Notes under the pieces: model-generated | The model's input: the letters and a program-made list of their open reading frames with translations, nothing else | The model's database searches: none | Told to the model about the DNA's origin: nothing | NCBI GenBank assembly: GCA_016280445.1 | Contig: JAEEGS010000071.1 | Location: 1-64,000, forward strand | Length of the DNA: 64,000 nt | Source: Bacteroidaceae bacterium | GTDB lineage: Bacteria; Bacteroidota; Bacteroidia; Bacteroidales; Bacteroidaceae | Direction: 5' to 3' | Translations under genes and position numbers: made by a program | Part shown: piece after piece, positions 51,044 through 60,307 of the stretch | Layout of the letters: each line of letters starts with the position of its first letter | How positions within the stretch are numbered: position 1 is the first letter of the stretch

Positions 51044-52525
51044 ATGAAAAGAATATGCATCATGCTGCTCATCGCTTGCAGCGCCATCACTACCATCAGC
51101 GCCGACTCATCGGCCGCAACCCCTCAGAAGAAGCCTGAGGCCGTCATCGCCATGCTGAATAGTATTATTAAAAACTTTGGACAGGCATCCGACCAAGTGT
51201 ATTCCGTATCGAGGAATCCTAACACCAACCAGATTGAATACAGCATCAAGATCACAAAATTCGTTGCCAACGTGAAGAGTGGCTCTCTCACGCTGAATCT
51301 TGCAAGTATTAACACTCCTTTCACCAAGGATGAACCGCTGTCCTATCAGACGCTGCACTTGACTCCTGGCAGCACCGAAATGTTCGCCCTCGGGGTGTTC
51401 ATTGAACAAGGTCAGAGTAAACAATACAGCCTTCGTACCAATCCGAATCAGGAGATGTGGCTCATGTGCTGCAAGAACCCGGATAACCCCCAACTTCGTG
51501 ATGCCTATGCCATCGTGTGGGAACTCTCAGTAGATCAGCTTCAAGCCATCGGAACGGTGTATATGATCACCTCGCTGCGCCCAGATGTTTATATGAAGAA
51601 TATGTCCAGCGCAGGTCTCTTGAGTGACAATCCGAACACGTTCACGATTGACGGTCGTGTGGGTTTTGACCTGACAGACAGCCTCTATGTGGTCTATATG
51701 GCAGATACAGCCGAGGAACTCGACAGGGTGGGCGACAATGACTATGTGGCAACGATGCCTGTGGTGAACAAACGCTTCAGTTTCAGCGTACAACTCGATA
51801 AGCCCAAGGTGGGGCGTATCCGCACTGTGATGCCTGATGGTTCTCTCTGCCATTTGTGGACCAATCTTGACTTCGTGCCAGGCGAAACCTACCGCATCAC
51901 CACACATAATGGTTACTACGACGAGGATCGCGACTACGAGCGACGGGTGGGCCGCTTGTCAGGCAAGAGCCTGCTGAACGGACCTCAAATCCAAGGCATT
52001 GACGACCAATTACAGATAGAAGACACCATTCCTGTATATATAGAAGACACCATTCCTGTATATAATGGAGAGGATTTTCATGTGGTTGAGACAGGCTCGA
52101 AGGACGAATGGCGGAACTCGCTTGGATTCAACAAAATTGCTCAGCTTGAAATGCAGGCGTCGGTGATTGAGATGAACGAGAAAAGAATCAAGGCTGCCTA
52201 CCAAGAAGTAAAACAGGAGTTGGATGGCATGAGGTCTGGATATCGGATAGAGATGGCTTTTCAGGAAATCCTCAAGCAAAACAAGGAACTTGACAAAAAA
52301 TATCAGAGTTTCCTGAGAACTGTAAAAGCTTTTGGCCTCCCTTCCTGTGAACTCCCTGAGCTATATCAGATAATTCTGAAATTCCATACTGACCAGAATA
52401 AAGCCCTCTCCGATTTCTACAAGACTTACGGCCACTATACGAAATCAGCCCGTAAAACCCAACAATACGTGAACAAGCAATTGGAGAAGTACATCAAAGA
52501 GATGGAAAAAAATGCTCTTGATTAA
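51044..52525 (+). CDS. Secreted DUF4369-like protein
   Basis: 493 residues. Signal MKRICIMLLIACSAITTISA. A middle segment FTIDGRVGFDLTDSLYVVYMAD and FSFSVQLDKPKVGRIRTVMPDG resembles the DUF4369 N-terminal domain of Bacteroidetes redox and lipoproteins, without a thioredoxin part. An in-frame 24-bp duplication encodes IEDTIPVY twice. The C-terminus is helical (KRIKAAYQEVKQELDGM). Third gene after the sigma/anti-sigma pair, likely its target or partner. Upstream, 51000-51035 holds TTGAAAGTTAGAAA repeats. Confidence 0.7.
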   Translation: MKRICIMLLIACSAITTISADSSAATPQKKPEAVIAMLNSIIKNFGQASDQVYSVSRNPNTNQIEYSIKITKFVANVKSGSLTLNLASINTPFTKDEPLSYQTLHLTPGSTEMFALGVFIEQGQSKQYSLRTNPNQEMWLMCCKNPDNPQLRDAYAIVWELSVDQLQAIGTVYMITSLRPDVYMKNMSSAGLLSDNPNTFTIDGRVGFDLTDSLYVVYMADTAEELDRVGDNDYVATMPVVNKRFSFSVQLDKPKVGRIRTVMPDGSLCHLWTNLDFVPGETYRITTHNGYYDEDRDYERRVGRLSGKSLLNGPQIQGIDDQLQIEDTIPVYIEDTIPVYNGEDFHVVETGSKDEWRNSLGFNKIAQLEMQASVIEMNEKRIKAAYQEVKQELDGMRSGYRIEMAFQEILKQNKELDKKYQSFLRTVKAFGLPSCELPELYQIILKFHTDQNKALSDFYKTYGHYTKSARKTQQYVNKQLEKYIKEMEKNALD

Positions 52526-52539
52526 TATATAATAAAAAG

Positions 52540-52580
52540 AATAAAATCGGATGTGTCAGTTGGCACATCCGATTTTATTT
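52540..52580 (+). terminator. Strong terminator after the sigma-linked operon
   Basis: AATAAAATCGGATGTG with CACATCCGATTTTATT, 16-bp perfect stem, 8-nt loop, then T. Confidence 0.9.
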
Positions 52581-52657
52581 CTCCATCAATAGCCTGAAAG
52601 ATTCTTTTTTACTCGGAAAAAACAAGGAAGTCTTTTCCGCACTGTCCGTATGGGCAC

Positions 52658-52749
52658 TTCCACTGCTTCTGGTGACTCTCTTCCACTGAGTCAAATGACT
52701 CTCTTCCACTGCCTCGAATGACTCTGTTCCACTGCCTCTTTTGAAAGTG
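52658..52749 (+). repeat. 23-bp tandem array (four units)
   Basis: Starts 52658, 52681, 52704, 52727, each TTCCACTG-STC---TGACTCTS; the last is degenerate. Non-coding, upstream of the acyltransferase promoter. The rest of 52580-52811 holds nothing I recognise. Confidence 0.9.
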
Positions 52750-52811
52750 TGGAAGAGAGGGCTTGCAAGGAGGCGCAAAGGGGGCTGTTGTACATAAAAA
52801 TAGGAAGAGTC

Positions 52812-52842
52812 TTGACTATGTGGAAGAATTGTCGTAACTTTG
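52812..52842 (+). promoter_or_regulatory. Promoter of the acyltransferase gene
   Basis: TTG (52812-52814), 20-bp spacer, TAACTTTG (52835-52842); leader about 90 nt. Confidence 0.75.
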
Positions 52843-52940
52843 TGGCATAAATTTGAAGTTGAACATTTTTGATAAGAAAGCCTATGTCTTTTTTGTGCGT
52901 GTGATGCAAATGATAGGTTGGTGCTCAAAATCATTGTATC

Positions 52941-54128
52941 ATGAATACGACTCTAAAAGCGAATCAACAAGAGGGGGACTCACTCTTGCAGTTGCAATCT
53001 TCCACTATTGATGTTCTCAGATTCCCATTGGCTGTTATGGTTGTCTTTATTCACATGACTCCCAATGTGATTAATCTGTTTGACGCTGAGTTTCCGCTTG
53101 TGTCTGGGGTAGGGATGCTCAATCTTGTGGGTATCATCCTGTCTCATGTACTTTCACATATTGCCGTACCTTCCTTTTACTTTATTTCAGGTCTTCTGTT
53201 TTTCGTGAACTTCCAGCAATGGTCTTGGTCGGGTTACAAGAAAAAGATGAAGAGCCGAATGAACACTTTGGTCATTCCGTATGTGTTATGGAATCTTTGT
53301 ACATTCCTGTTGTTAATTGGATGGATGTTGAAAGATGTCTGGTTGAAGGGTGAATCTATGGCAGACATCTATTCTTTGATTGCAGATAGAAGTTGGCACA
53401 TTTTTTACGATTACCACGAATGGGACACGGATAAAATCAATTGGCTTGGTGGAACATTACGTATGACGGGGCCTTATGATTTGCCACTTTGGTTTTTGAG
53501 AGATTTGATTGTGGTGTCCGTTTTGACTCCATTCATTTATTATTTCGTCAAGAAATTAAGAATAGTTGGTGTTGTCTTATTGTTTATTGCCTATATATCA
53601 AGAATCTGGATAATAGTGCCGGGATTCCAGATAACAGCATTCTTTTATTTCACCACAGGAGCATATTTTGCGCTGCACAGAATAAACGTAGTTGCGTTTG
53701 TGAGAAGATACAAGTATTTTATACTTCCCTTCAGTTTGGTTCTTTTTGTTATCACCACCATTTATGACGGTACGAATACTGTGATAGGCCAGAACATTTA
53801 TCCGTTCTTTATCTGTTTGGGCGTTTTCTCTGCATTTTATATTGCATCAACCATCATTGAACATTATCATATAAAACCGAGTGAATTTCTGGTTTCAACT
53901 TGTTTCTTCATTTACGCTTTACATGCTGCTTCAATACCAGAGATAGAAACTCCCTTGTTTTTCACCCAACGTCTCTTACATTTCTTAATCCCTGGGCTGT
54001 CAGGCATTGAGAATGGTGTTTGTTATGTGTTGTCTCCTTTCTTCTCCGTTGCTCTTTGTATGGTAGTATTGGTTGTATTGCGAAAACTATGCCCCAAGTT
54101 AACGTTGTTATTCTCTGGCAACAAGTAA
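52941..54128 (+). CDS. Acyltransferase 3 family membrane protein
   Basis: 395 residues with ten or so membrane helices. STIDVLRFPLAVMVVFIHM contains the H-bearing first-helix motif (xxRxxA...H) of acyltransferase 3 proteins, and PSFYFISGLLFF the second conserved block. These O-acylate cell-envelope sugars or peptidoglycan. The gene is clearly more AT-rich than its neighbours and may be transferred. Confidence 0.88.
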   Translation: MNTTLKANQQEGDSLLQLQSSTIDVLRFPLAVMVVFIHMTPNVINLFDAEFPLVSGVGMLNLVGIILSHVLSHIAVPSFYFISGLLFFVNFQQWSWSGYKKKMKSRMNTLVIPYVLWNLCTFLLLIGWMLKDVWLKGESMADIYSLIADRSWHIFYDYHEWDTDKINWLGGTLRMTGPYDLPLWFLRDLIVVSVLTPFIYYFVKKLRIVGVVLLFIAYISRIWIIVPGFQITAFFYFTTGAYFALHRINVVAFVRRYKYFILPFSLVLFVITTIYDGTNTVIGQNIYPFFICLGVFSAFYIASTIIEHYHIKPSEFLVSTCFFIYALHAASIPEIETPLFFTQRLLHFLIPGLSGIENGVCYVLSPFFSVALCMVVLVVLRKLCPKLTLLFSGNK

Positions 54129-54143
54129 CGAATAAGCATTTTA

Positions 54144-54175
54144 TTTGGTTTTCTCCTCTCTTCATCGTACCTTTG
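54144..54175 (+). promoter_or_regulatory. Promoter giving an almost leaderless mRNA
   Basis: TTTG (54144-54147), 20-bp spacer, TACCTTTG (54168-54175). The ATG at 54181 begins five bases after the -7 box, at or next to the expected start. Confidence 0.75.
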
Positions 54176-54180
54176 CCCCC

Positions 54181-55122
54181 ATGAAACTGCCAAGTATTTT
54201 CAATTGTTCCAACGATATGGCGCTGGCTGCTCATGTGCGCCAGTATCTGCCTCCCAAACGCATCCAGCAGATGGAGGCGGACTTGGCGGCGTTGGCGCAG
54301 GCGTGGGAGGACACGCGGTTTGCGGGGCCGTGGGGATGGAGCCTTGCGACAAAGAGGCGCTATGAGCAAATGGGGGTGCCTGTGGAGCAGTTGCCCTCGG
54401 ATGAATGGCTTGAGGAGGTGAGAAGGTTGTCAAGCCGAGAATTTGCCTGCCAGTATATCCGGGAACTGCTGGACAAACTCAATGACGCAAGACTGCTTGG
54501 CGAAGAGATGCAATGGGTGGAACGGAACAACCTCTCATGGCCTCATCATGCGAGGATATTCAAGTCGCCTTGGTCCTCTTCTGGAAGAGGCGTCTTTGTG
54601 GGAGATGGGAGTGATGAGCGCACCAGAGCGAGATTGCAGGGTTTCCTGTCTTCGCAAGGTGGTTTTGTGGTAGACAGGTTCTATGAGGACAAGGTGCTGG
54701 ATTTCGCGATGGAGTTTTTCATCCATGAAGACCACGTGGTGGAGTTCTTGGGTTATTCAGTCTTTCATGCTGCTGAGCATGGGGCATACGGATATAATTA
54801 TGTGGAGAGCCAAGAAGAGTTGTTGCGGCGCATTGACGTTGACAACACACTTTTGCAACAACTCATTGCTTATCATCGGGAGCATTTGGGAAAAACGGCC
54901 TATCGGGGTCCTGTCGGCATAGATATTCTGAAGACGGCTGACGGGCACATTCACCCGTGCCTCGAAATCAATTTCCGTCTGAACATGGGCATCCTCGCCT
55001 TACTGCTGCATGAGCGGTATGGCTCTCATGCGATGGTGGATTTAACTCCTGTCGGAAAAGGGGGCTTTCAGGCTCGTTTGGCTCTCAACACCTTTGGCAT
55101 CTCGCACCATAAGAATCTCTAA
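54181..55122 (+). CDS. ATP-grasp-like protein of unknown substrate
   Basis: 313 residues from ATG 54181. The N-terminus IFNCSNDMALAAHVRQYLPP follows a Bacteroidales family pattern (NPENDLALA...PP). KSPWSSSGRGVFV looks like the ATP-grasp glycine-rich loop after a Lys, and IHPCLEINFRLNMG like the metal-binding E-x-N motif. Would ligate a carboxylate to an amine or thiol with ATP. No partner gene next to it; the substrate is unknown. Confidence 0.7.
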   Translation: MKLPSIFNCSNDMALAAHVRQYLPPKRIQQMEADLAALAQAWEDTRFAGPWGWSLATKRRYEQMGVPVEQLPSDEWLEEVRRLSSREFACQYIRELLDKLNDARLLGEEMQWVERNNLSWPHHARIFKSPWSSSGRGVFVGDGSDERTRARLQGFLSSQGGFVVDRFYEDKVLDFAMEFFIHEDHVVEFLGYSVFHAAEHGAYGYNYVESQEELLRRIDVDNTLLQQLIAYHREHLGKTAYRGPVGIDILKTADGHIHPCLEINFRLNMGILALLLHERYGSHAMVDLTPVGKGGFQARLALNTFGISHHKNL

Positions 55123-55128
55123 TAAATT

Positions 55129-55226
55129 TCTGTGATTTCCGTGATTTCTGTGTGAGATAAAAAAGAGAGCCAAGCACGGCTCTCTCTGAAAGTAAATGTC
55201 ACACGGAAATCACAGAAAACACGGAA
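55129..55226. repeat. Long imperfect palindrome, copy 2 of a dispersed family
   Basis: CCGTGATTTCTGTGTGA (55139-55155) is the inverted partner of TCACACGGAAATCACAG (55199-55215) with two mismatches; nested GAGAGCC/GGCTCTC near 55165-55182. Same architecture as 4014-4092. Between converging genes. Confidence 0.8.
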
Positions 55227-55241
55227 TTTGCTGATTGCCTG

Positions 55242-57116
55242 TTAGAAATGAATGCTAGCACCTCCCATGAATGTGGCACGAGGCATAGGGAAGCCGAGGT
55301 TGATTTCATATTCTTGTGCCAGCAGGTTCTCGCCACGCACCCATAGGCTTGCATTCTTGCTAATGGTGTAGTTGATGGTGGTGTTGAGCAACCAGAAGTT
55401 TTCCTTTTTCTCGTTGTCGCCGACAGCGGTGTAGAGGCTGTTGATGTACTGCAAGCCTGCAATGATGTTCCATCTGTGCTGGTGGAAGTTGGCACCCAGG
55501 AATCCCTTGTATTCAGGGGCTGCAATGACTTTGTTCTTCATGTGCAGCAGCGAGTGGTTGGTGGTGAGTTGCCAGTGGCGGTTGAGTCGGTATTGGGCTT
55601 CGATTTCTGCACCGCAGTTCTCTATCTCTCCTGTGTTCACGTTCTTGCGGTTGACGGGCTGAATCATGTTGTCGCCCTTCAGATAGAAGAAGTTCGCTCC
55701 ATAGTTGAATGCGCCCACGCGATGCCGCCAAGAGAGTTCGTAGTTCCAGATGCGTTCTGGCTCCAGTTCCTCGTTGGATGGAGGGTAGAGATACATCTCG
55801 CGCATCGTGGGGTTGCGGAAACCTTTGCTGGCCATCAGTTTGATTTCGCCTGTGCTGATGGGACGAATGACGAGACCTGCTTGCGGAATCCATTCCGTGC
55901 CCGACACATTGTGGTGGTCGACACGGATGCCTGCATCGAGGGTGAGCCAGGAGAACAGGTCTTGACGAATGTCGGCATAGCCTGCTATCTCGTTGCGGTA
56001 GGATTTGCCGCTCTGCTTATTGGGCGTGTCGAGCGTTGCGCCTGTCGCCTTCGAGGTGTAGTAGGCGTTGCCGTAGATGTGCTGATAATCCACACCGACG
56101 GTCAGTCGGTTGCCAGTCCACAACTGTGCGCTCTGATACCAAGAGACTCCTGTCAGCGCATCTTTCGAACGGAAATAGCGCTGTGTGGGTTCCATCGGGT
56201 TGTTGGTGCCGTCGTCTATCTTGTGGCGTCCAAAATTGCTGTACACGCTCAGGGCTCCGCTCGTGCGATTGTAGTGATTCTCCAATGCCGCTGAGACCAC
56301 TCCGCGTGTAATCCATTGGTCGGCATCGTAGAGGGGAGACGAGGTGGTGCCAGGATAGGAGGCGTTGAAATGGATGACGTTGGCATCCACATAGGCGTTC
56401 CAATGGGGAGTGAAGTCATATCCAAGTTTCACATAGCCGCCATACTGCTCGAAGTTCATTCGTGGACGGTGATTGTCAGCACGTTCATATTGTGCAGCGA
56501 CGGTGGATGAGAATTTGCCGCTGCGCACTTGGTTGGTGGCTTCTGTTTGGATGGCACCATGACTGCCTACACCCAGATTGATGTTGGTGGAGACACCATT
56601 GGTGGGTGTCGAATTGCGGGTAACGATGTTGATGACACCACCCATTGCGTTGCTTCCATAGAGTACGGAAGCAGGGCCACGCAGCACTTCCACCTTCTCT
56701 GCCATCAGCGTCTGATAACTGTCTGAAATGGGGTGACCATAAATACCTTGATATTGTGGATGACCGTCGATGAGCACGAGCAACTGTCCTGCACTGCCAG
56801 CGATGCCACGCATGTTGATGCCGCCAGCAGCCCCTGTCGATACACCATAACCCATCATGGCGCGGCTGGTGACGAAGACTCCGGGCACTTGCTGCATCAC
56901 CGTCGGCAACACATTGGTTTGATGCTGTTCCGTCAGCGTTTCACGTCCGATGACCGTCACCGTCATGGGCAGATGGCGTATGTCCACAGCGTTGCGGGTG
57001 CCTGTCACCACCACTTCCTGTAAGGAGAGGGAATCGCTTTGTGCATAACACACACAGCCGATGGTCATCATCAGCATCAGCGACACAAAGAGTCTTTTTC
57101 TTGCTTTCTTTTTCAT
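55242..57116 (-). CDS. TonB-dependent outer membrane receptor
   Basis: 624 residues. Signal KKKARKRLFVSLMLMMTIGCVCYA, TonB box-like SLSLQEVVVTGTR, plug domain (MPLTVTVIG-like, RGIAGSAGQLLVLIDG, GPASVLYGSNAMGGVINIVTR) and a 22-strand barrel ending in ...MGGASIHF. Length and plug pattern fit BtuB/FepA-type receptors for siderophore, heme or cobalamin; no cobalamin riboswitch precedes it. Seventeen bp downstream of the GHL10 gene. Confidence 0.92.
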   Translation of the reverse strand: MKKKARKRLFVSLMLMMTIGCVCYAQSDSLSLQEVVVTGTRNAVDIRHLPMTVTVIGRETLTEQHQTNVLPTVMQQVPGVFVTSRAMMGYGVSTGAAGGINMRGIAGSAGQLLVLIDGHPQYQGIYGHPISDSYQTLMAEKVEVLRGPASVLYGSNAMGGVINIVTRNSTPTNGVSTNINLGVGSHGAIQTEATNQVRSGKFSSTVAAQYERADNHRPRMNFEQYGGYVKLGYDFTPHWNAYVDANVIHFNASYPGTTSSPLYDADQWITRGVVSAALENHYNRTSGALSVYSNFGRHKIDDGTNNPMEPTQRYFRSKDALTGVSWYQSAQLWTGNRLTVGVDYQHIYGNAYYTSKATGATLDTPNKQSGKSYRNEIAGYADIRQDLFSWLTLDAGIRVDHHNVSGTEWIPQAGLVIRPISTGEIKLMASKGFRNPTMREMYLYPPSNEELEPERIWNYELSWRHRVGAFNYGANFFYLKGDNMIQPVNRKNVNTGEIENCGAEIEAQYRLNRHWQLTTNHSLLHMKNKVIAAPEYKGFLGANFHQHRWNIIAGLQYINSLYTAVGDNEKKENFWLLNTTINYTISKNASLWVRGENLLAQEYEINLGFPMPRATFMGGASIHF

Positions 57117-57132
57117 GTTTGTGTTTAGTTAG

Positions 57133-58728
57133 TCACTTCTTTTTCTTTCTCTTGTTTGTCGAGGTCTTGCTGCTGTTCACCTTGGGGTTGATGAGTCGTG
57201 GCACATTGATGTGCTGAGGCAGTTCGAACGTTTGCTTCACCTCCTGAAGTGCAGGGCTTTCGTTGCCGAGACGGTCCATCGCCGTTATGGCATAGTGGCG
57301 CACCTTGAGAGCACGTCCGGAGATTTCCCATTCTGTGCTGCGGACACTGGTGGCCAAGAGATTCTCGGCTTGTGTGACATCGACGGGATAGGTGTTGGAA
57401 CCATAGACGTTATAGAGGATGCCTCCTGCCTTTGGGGCTTGAGGGGCTTTCCAATGAAGTTTGCTGTTTTCGTATTGAAGCTGCGTGGGAGCAGCAGGTG
57501 CGATGGTGTCGCCCATCCAAGTCATGCGGGCAGGAAGGGCAGGATAGGGGAAGAACTCTTCGCAAGTGGTGTCGTAGATGCCTTTTGTGTTGTTGGTGAG
57601 GAATTCACCGCGGAAGAAAGCGATGCCACCAATGCCGCTGTTGCGGGCAGTGTGCATCTCGGCTCGCACGTCGTTGAGTGACCAGCGTCCTTCGCGTGGG
57701 TCGAGAAAGTAGATGCCAAGCCCAGGCACGACAGGGTGCCCGTAGGAGTTCTCGAGCCAGTCGAAGAGGAAGGGGTAGAAGTTGTTGCCCGTGAAGTACA
57801 TCATGGGGAAGAGCATGTCTTGGGAGTTTTCCTTCAGCCAAAGTTGGGGGTCTTGGTACACTCCGTCGTAGCAGTTCCAGCCTCCTGCGCTGTAGCGTTT
57901 GGTGCTGCGATATTTCCCGACTGGTGAACTGCTGAGTTTGACCCACGGTTTGATGGGTTTGACGGCATCGTGCACAGCACGGACAATGCGTGTGATGTTT
58001 TCGCGTTTCCAGTTGGCTTTCGACACATTGGACGAGCGCGGATAGAATTCATCGTCAGAAAAGTTGAAGGAGGATTCCGGGTAACGGATGTAGTCGAGTG
58101 AGATGCCGTCCACATCATAGTTCTCCACGATTTCGCGGCAGATGCTGGCGATGTAGGTGGCGGTTTCGGGTTTGCTTGGAATCATGAACATTTCGCCTCC
58201 TTTGCCTGTTTTGACAAGTTCTGGATGTTTCCTGATGATGGAAGAGGCTCCGTAGCCGTTTTGCCGCTCTTTCGTGCCGATGGGAATGCATACCACCCAT
58301 GCGTGGAGTTCCATGCCTCGTTTGTGGCACTCTTCGATGCAGAATGCCAGCGGGTCATAGCCGGGACTCATGCCTGGATGGTCGGTGAGGCTGAGTTCCC
58401 ACGGCTCAATCTTGGAGGGGTAGAGCATGGCGGCACGTACACGTGTCTGGAAGATGACGGTGTTGATGTTGGCTTGCTTATATTTGTCGAGGATACGGAC
58501 CAGTTCTTCCTTCTGCCGTTCGCGACGGATAGCATCGGTGGCTTTGGTGCGTGGCCAGTCGAGTCCTTTGATGGTGGTGAGCCAAATGGCACGTGTCTCA
58601 CGAAGGGGATGCTTCCTTTCGTAGAGGTATTCACCACGTGTACTGTTTTCTGTTGCTTGTGCAAAAAGCTGTGTCGGCAGAGTGAACAAAAACATCAACA
58701 AAGCCAACATATACTGTGTATTAGTCAT
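57133..58728 (-). CDS. GHL10 (DUF187-type) glycosyl hydrolase-like protein
   Basis: 531 residues from ATG 58728 with signal MTNTQYMLALLMFLFTLPTQLFAQ; a TACCTTTG box at 58749-58756 rules out the longer ORF. RETRAIWLTTIKGLDWP and YDVDGISLDYIRYP are GHL10/FenI family blocks, TIM-barrel hydrolases of poorly known target (some act on peptidoglycan-like or amino-sugar glycans). A fibronectin-III-like C-terminal domain (PTQLQYENSKLHWKAP) precedes a basic KRKKKK tail. Operon with the TonB receptor. Confidence 0.88.
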   Translation of the reverse strand: MTNTQYMLALLMFLFTLPTQLFAQATENSTRGEYLYERKHPLRETRAIWLTTIKGLDWPRTKATDAIRRERQKEELVRILDKYKQANINTVIFQTRVRAAMLYPSKIEPWELSLTDHPGMSPGYDPLAFCIEECHKRGMELHAWVVCIPIGTKERQNGYGASSIIRKHPELVKTGKGGEMFMIPSKPETATYIASICREIVENYDVDGISLDYIRYPESSFNFSDDEFYPRSSNVSKANWKRENITRIVRAVHDAVKPIKPWVKLSSSPVGKYRSTKRYSAGGWNCYDGVYQDPQLWLKENSQDMLFPMMYFTGNNFYPFLFDWLENSYGHPVVPGLGIYFLDPREGRWSLNDVRAEMHTARNSGIGGIAFFRGEFLTNNTKGIYDTTCEEFFPYPALPARMTWMGDTIAPAAPTQLQYENSKLHWKAPQAPKAGGILYNVYGSNTYPVDVTQAENLLATSVRSTEWEISGRALKVRHYAITAMDRLGNESPALQEVKQTFELPQHINVPRLINPKVNSSKTSTNKRKKKK

Positions 58729-58748
58729 TATTAACATTAATTTTTTTG

Positions 58749-58776
58749 CAAAGGTAAGTATTATTCCGTACTTTTG
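58749..58776. promoter_or_regulatory. Divergent promoter pair (GHL10 and cstA)
   Basis: Minus -7 box TACCTTTG at 58749-58756 and plus -7 box TACTTTTG at 58769-58776, only 12 bp apart, so the two polymerases cannot bind at once. Confidence 0.65.
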
Positions 58777-58804
58777 TAGGCAATTTGCAATAATTATAAA
58801 AAAA

Positions 58805-60307
58805 ATGATTACTTTTATTGCTTCTTTGTTGCTCCTCATTTTGGGTTATGTCTTTTATGGAGCATTCGTCAATAAGGTTTTTGGAGCCGATCCGAAACGA
58901 CAGACTCCTTGTTATGCCTCTCAGGATGGTGTTGATTATATGCCGATGCCGACTTGGAAGGTTTTTCTCATTCAATTTCTGAACATTGCGGGCACGGGTC
59001 CCATCTTTGGAGCCATTCAGGGTATCCTCTTCGGCCCAGGTGCTTATCTGTGGATTGTGTTGGGCTGCATCTTCGGTGGTGCGGTGCATGACTATATGTC
59101 GGGCATGATCAGTATGAGGAAGAATGGTGCCAGCCTTCCTGAGATTGTGGGTGATGAGCTGGGTTCGACAGCGCGTTTTACCCTTCGCATCATGTCGCTG
59201 GTGCTGATGATTCTGGTGGGTGCCGTGTTTGTGACCACTCCTGCAGGACTGCTTGCCAGCATGGTGGGTGGCGATACTGTGTTGGGAGAGAACCTCTTCT
59301 GGGTCATCCTCGTCTTTGCTTATTATCTGCTTGCCACCTTGTTGCCTATCGATAAGCTGATTGGTCGCATCTATCCTATCTTTGGTGTTGCCTTGCTGGT
59401 GATGGCTGTGGGTTTGGTGTATGGCATCTTTGCCAACCCAGGTGCGATGCCTGAAATTACGGAAGCATTCAGCAATCATCATCCTACCAGCACGATGCCT
59501 ATCTTCCCAGGTTTGTGCATCACGATTGCCTGTGGTGCTGTGAGTGGTTTCCATGCGACTCAGAGCCCGATGATGGCACGATGCTTGAAGAACGAGAAGT
59601 ATGGTCGTCCCATCTTCTATGGTGCGATGATTACAGAGGGATTGGTGGCACTCATCTGGGCTGCTGCAGCCATCTCGTTTGCCAGTTCGTTCGATGTGAC
59701 GAAGTTCGGCATGACAGGTGATGAAGCACCTTACGAGAAGCTTTGGGCTATCATGACGAATGGTGGCACCAGCAACGCAAATCCTGCTGTGCTGGTCAAT
59801 GTCCTTTGCTCTACATGGCTCGGTAAGGTAGGAGCCGTGTTGGCCATTCTGGGTGTGGTGGCAGCACCTATCACCAGTGGCGATACCGCTTTGCGCAGCG
59901 CCCGACTGATTGCTGCTGACTTCATGCACTACAAGCAGAACAAGATATATAAGCGTCTGTTGCTGTCTCTGCCTATTTTCGTGATTAGCGGTGTGCTCAT
60001 GTTTATCAACTTCGACATTCTGTGGCGTTATTTCGCATGGTTCAACCAGAGTTTGGCGGCTCTCACTCTGTGGGCAATCACCGTTTGGCTGACTAAACGC
60101 AGTGTGGCTGAGCGGACGAAACCATTTGCCTGCCTCATCTCGCTCGTACCAGCCCTGTGGATGACCATTGTGTGTTCCACCTATATACTCATTGCCTCCG
60201 AAGGCTTCCAGCTCACTCCCTTCTTCTCTTACCTGATAGGAGGACTGATTACCTTAGGAGTCTTGGTATGGTTCATCCTGTGGGCTAAAAAGCAGTTTGC
60301 ACGATGA
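58805..60307 (+). CDS. cstA: Carbon starvation protein CstA family transporter
   Basis: 500 residues from ATG 58805. PMPTWKVFLIQFLNIAGTGPIFGAIQG, FGGAVHDYMSGMISMRKNG and GFHATQSPMMARCLKNE are CstA signature blocks; multiple helices. The family carries peptides or pyruvate into the cell in starvation. It is followed in an ATGA overlap by a 58-residue membrane protein. Confidence 0.94.
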   Translation: MITFIASLLLLILGYVFYGAFVNKVFGADPKRQTPCYASQDGVDYMPMPTWKVFLIQFLNIAGTGPIFGAIQGILFGPGAYLWIVLGCIFGGAVHDYMSGMISMRKNGASLPEIVGDELGSTARFTLRIMSLVLMILVGAVFVTTPAGLLASMVGGDTVLGENLFWVILVFAYYLLATLLPIDKLIGRIYPIFGVALLVMAVGLVYGIFANPGAMPEITEAFSNHHPTSTMPIFPGLCITIACGAVSGFHATQSPMMARCLKNEKYGRPIFYGAMITEGLVALIWAAAAISFASSFDVTKFGMTGDEAPYEKLWAIMTNGGTSNANPAVLVNVLCSTWLGKVGAVLAILGVVAAPITSGDTALRSARLIAADFMHYKQNKIYKRLLLSLPIFVISGVLMFINFDILWRYFAWFNQSLAALTLWAITVWLTKRSVAERTKPFACLISLVPALWMTIVCSTYILIASEGFQLTPFFSYLIGGLITLGVLVWFILWAKKQFAR

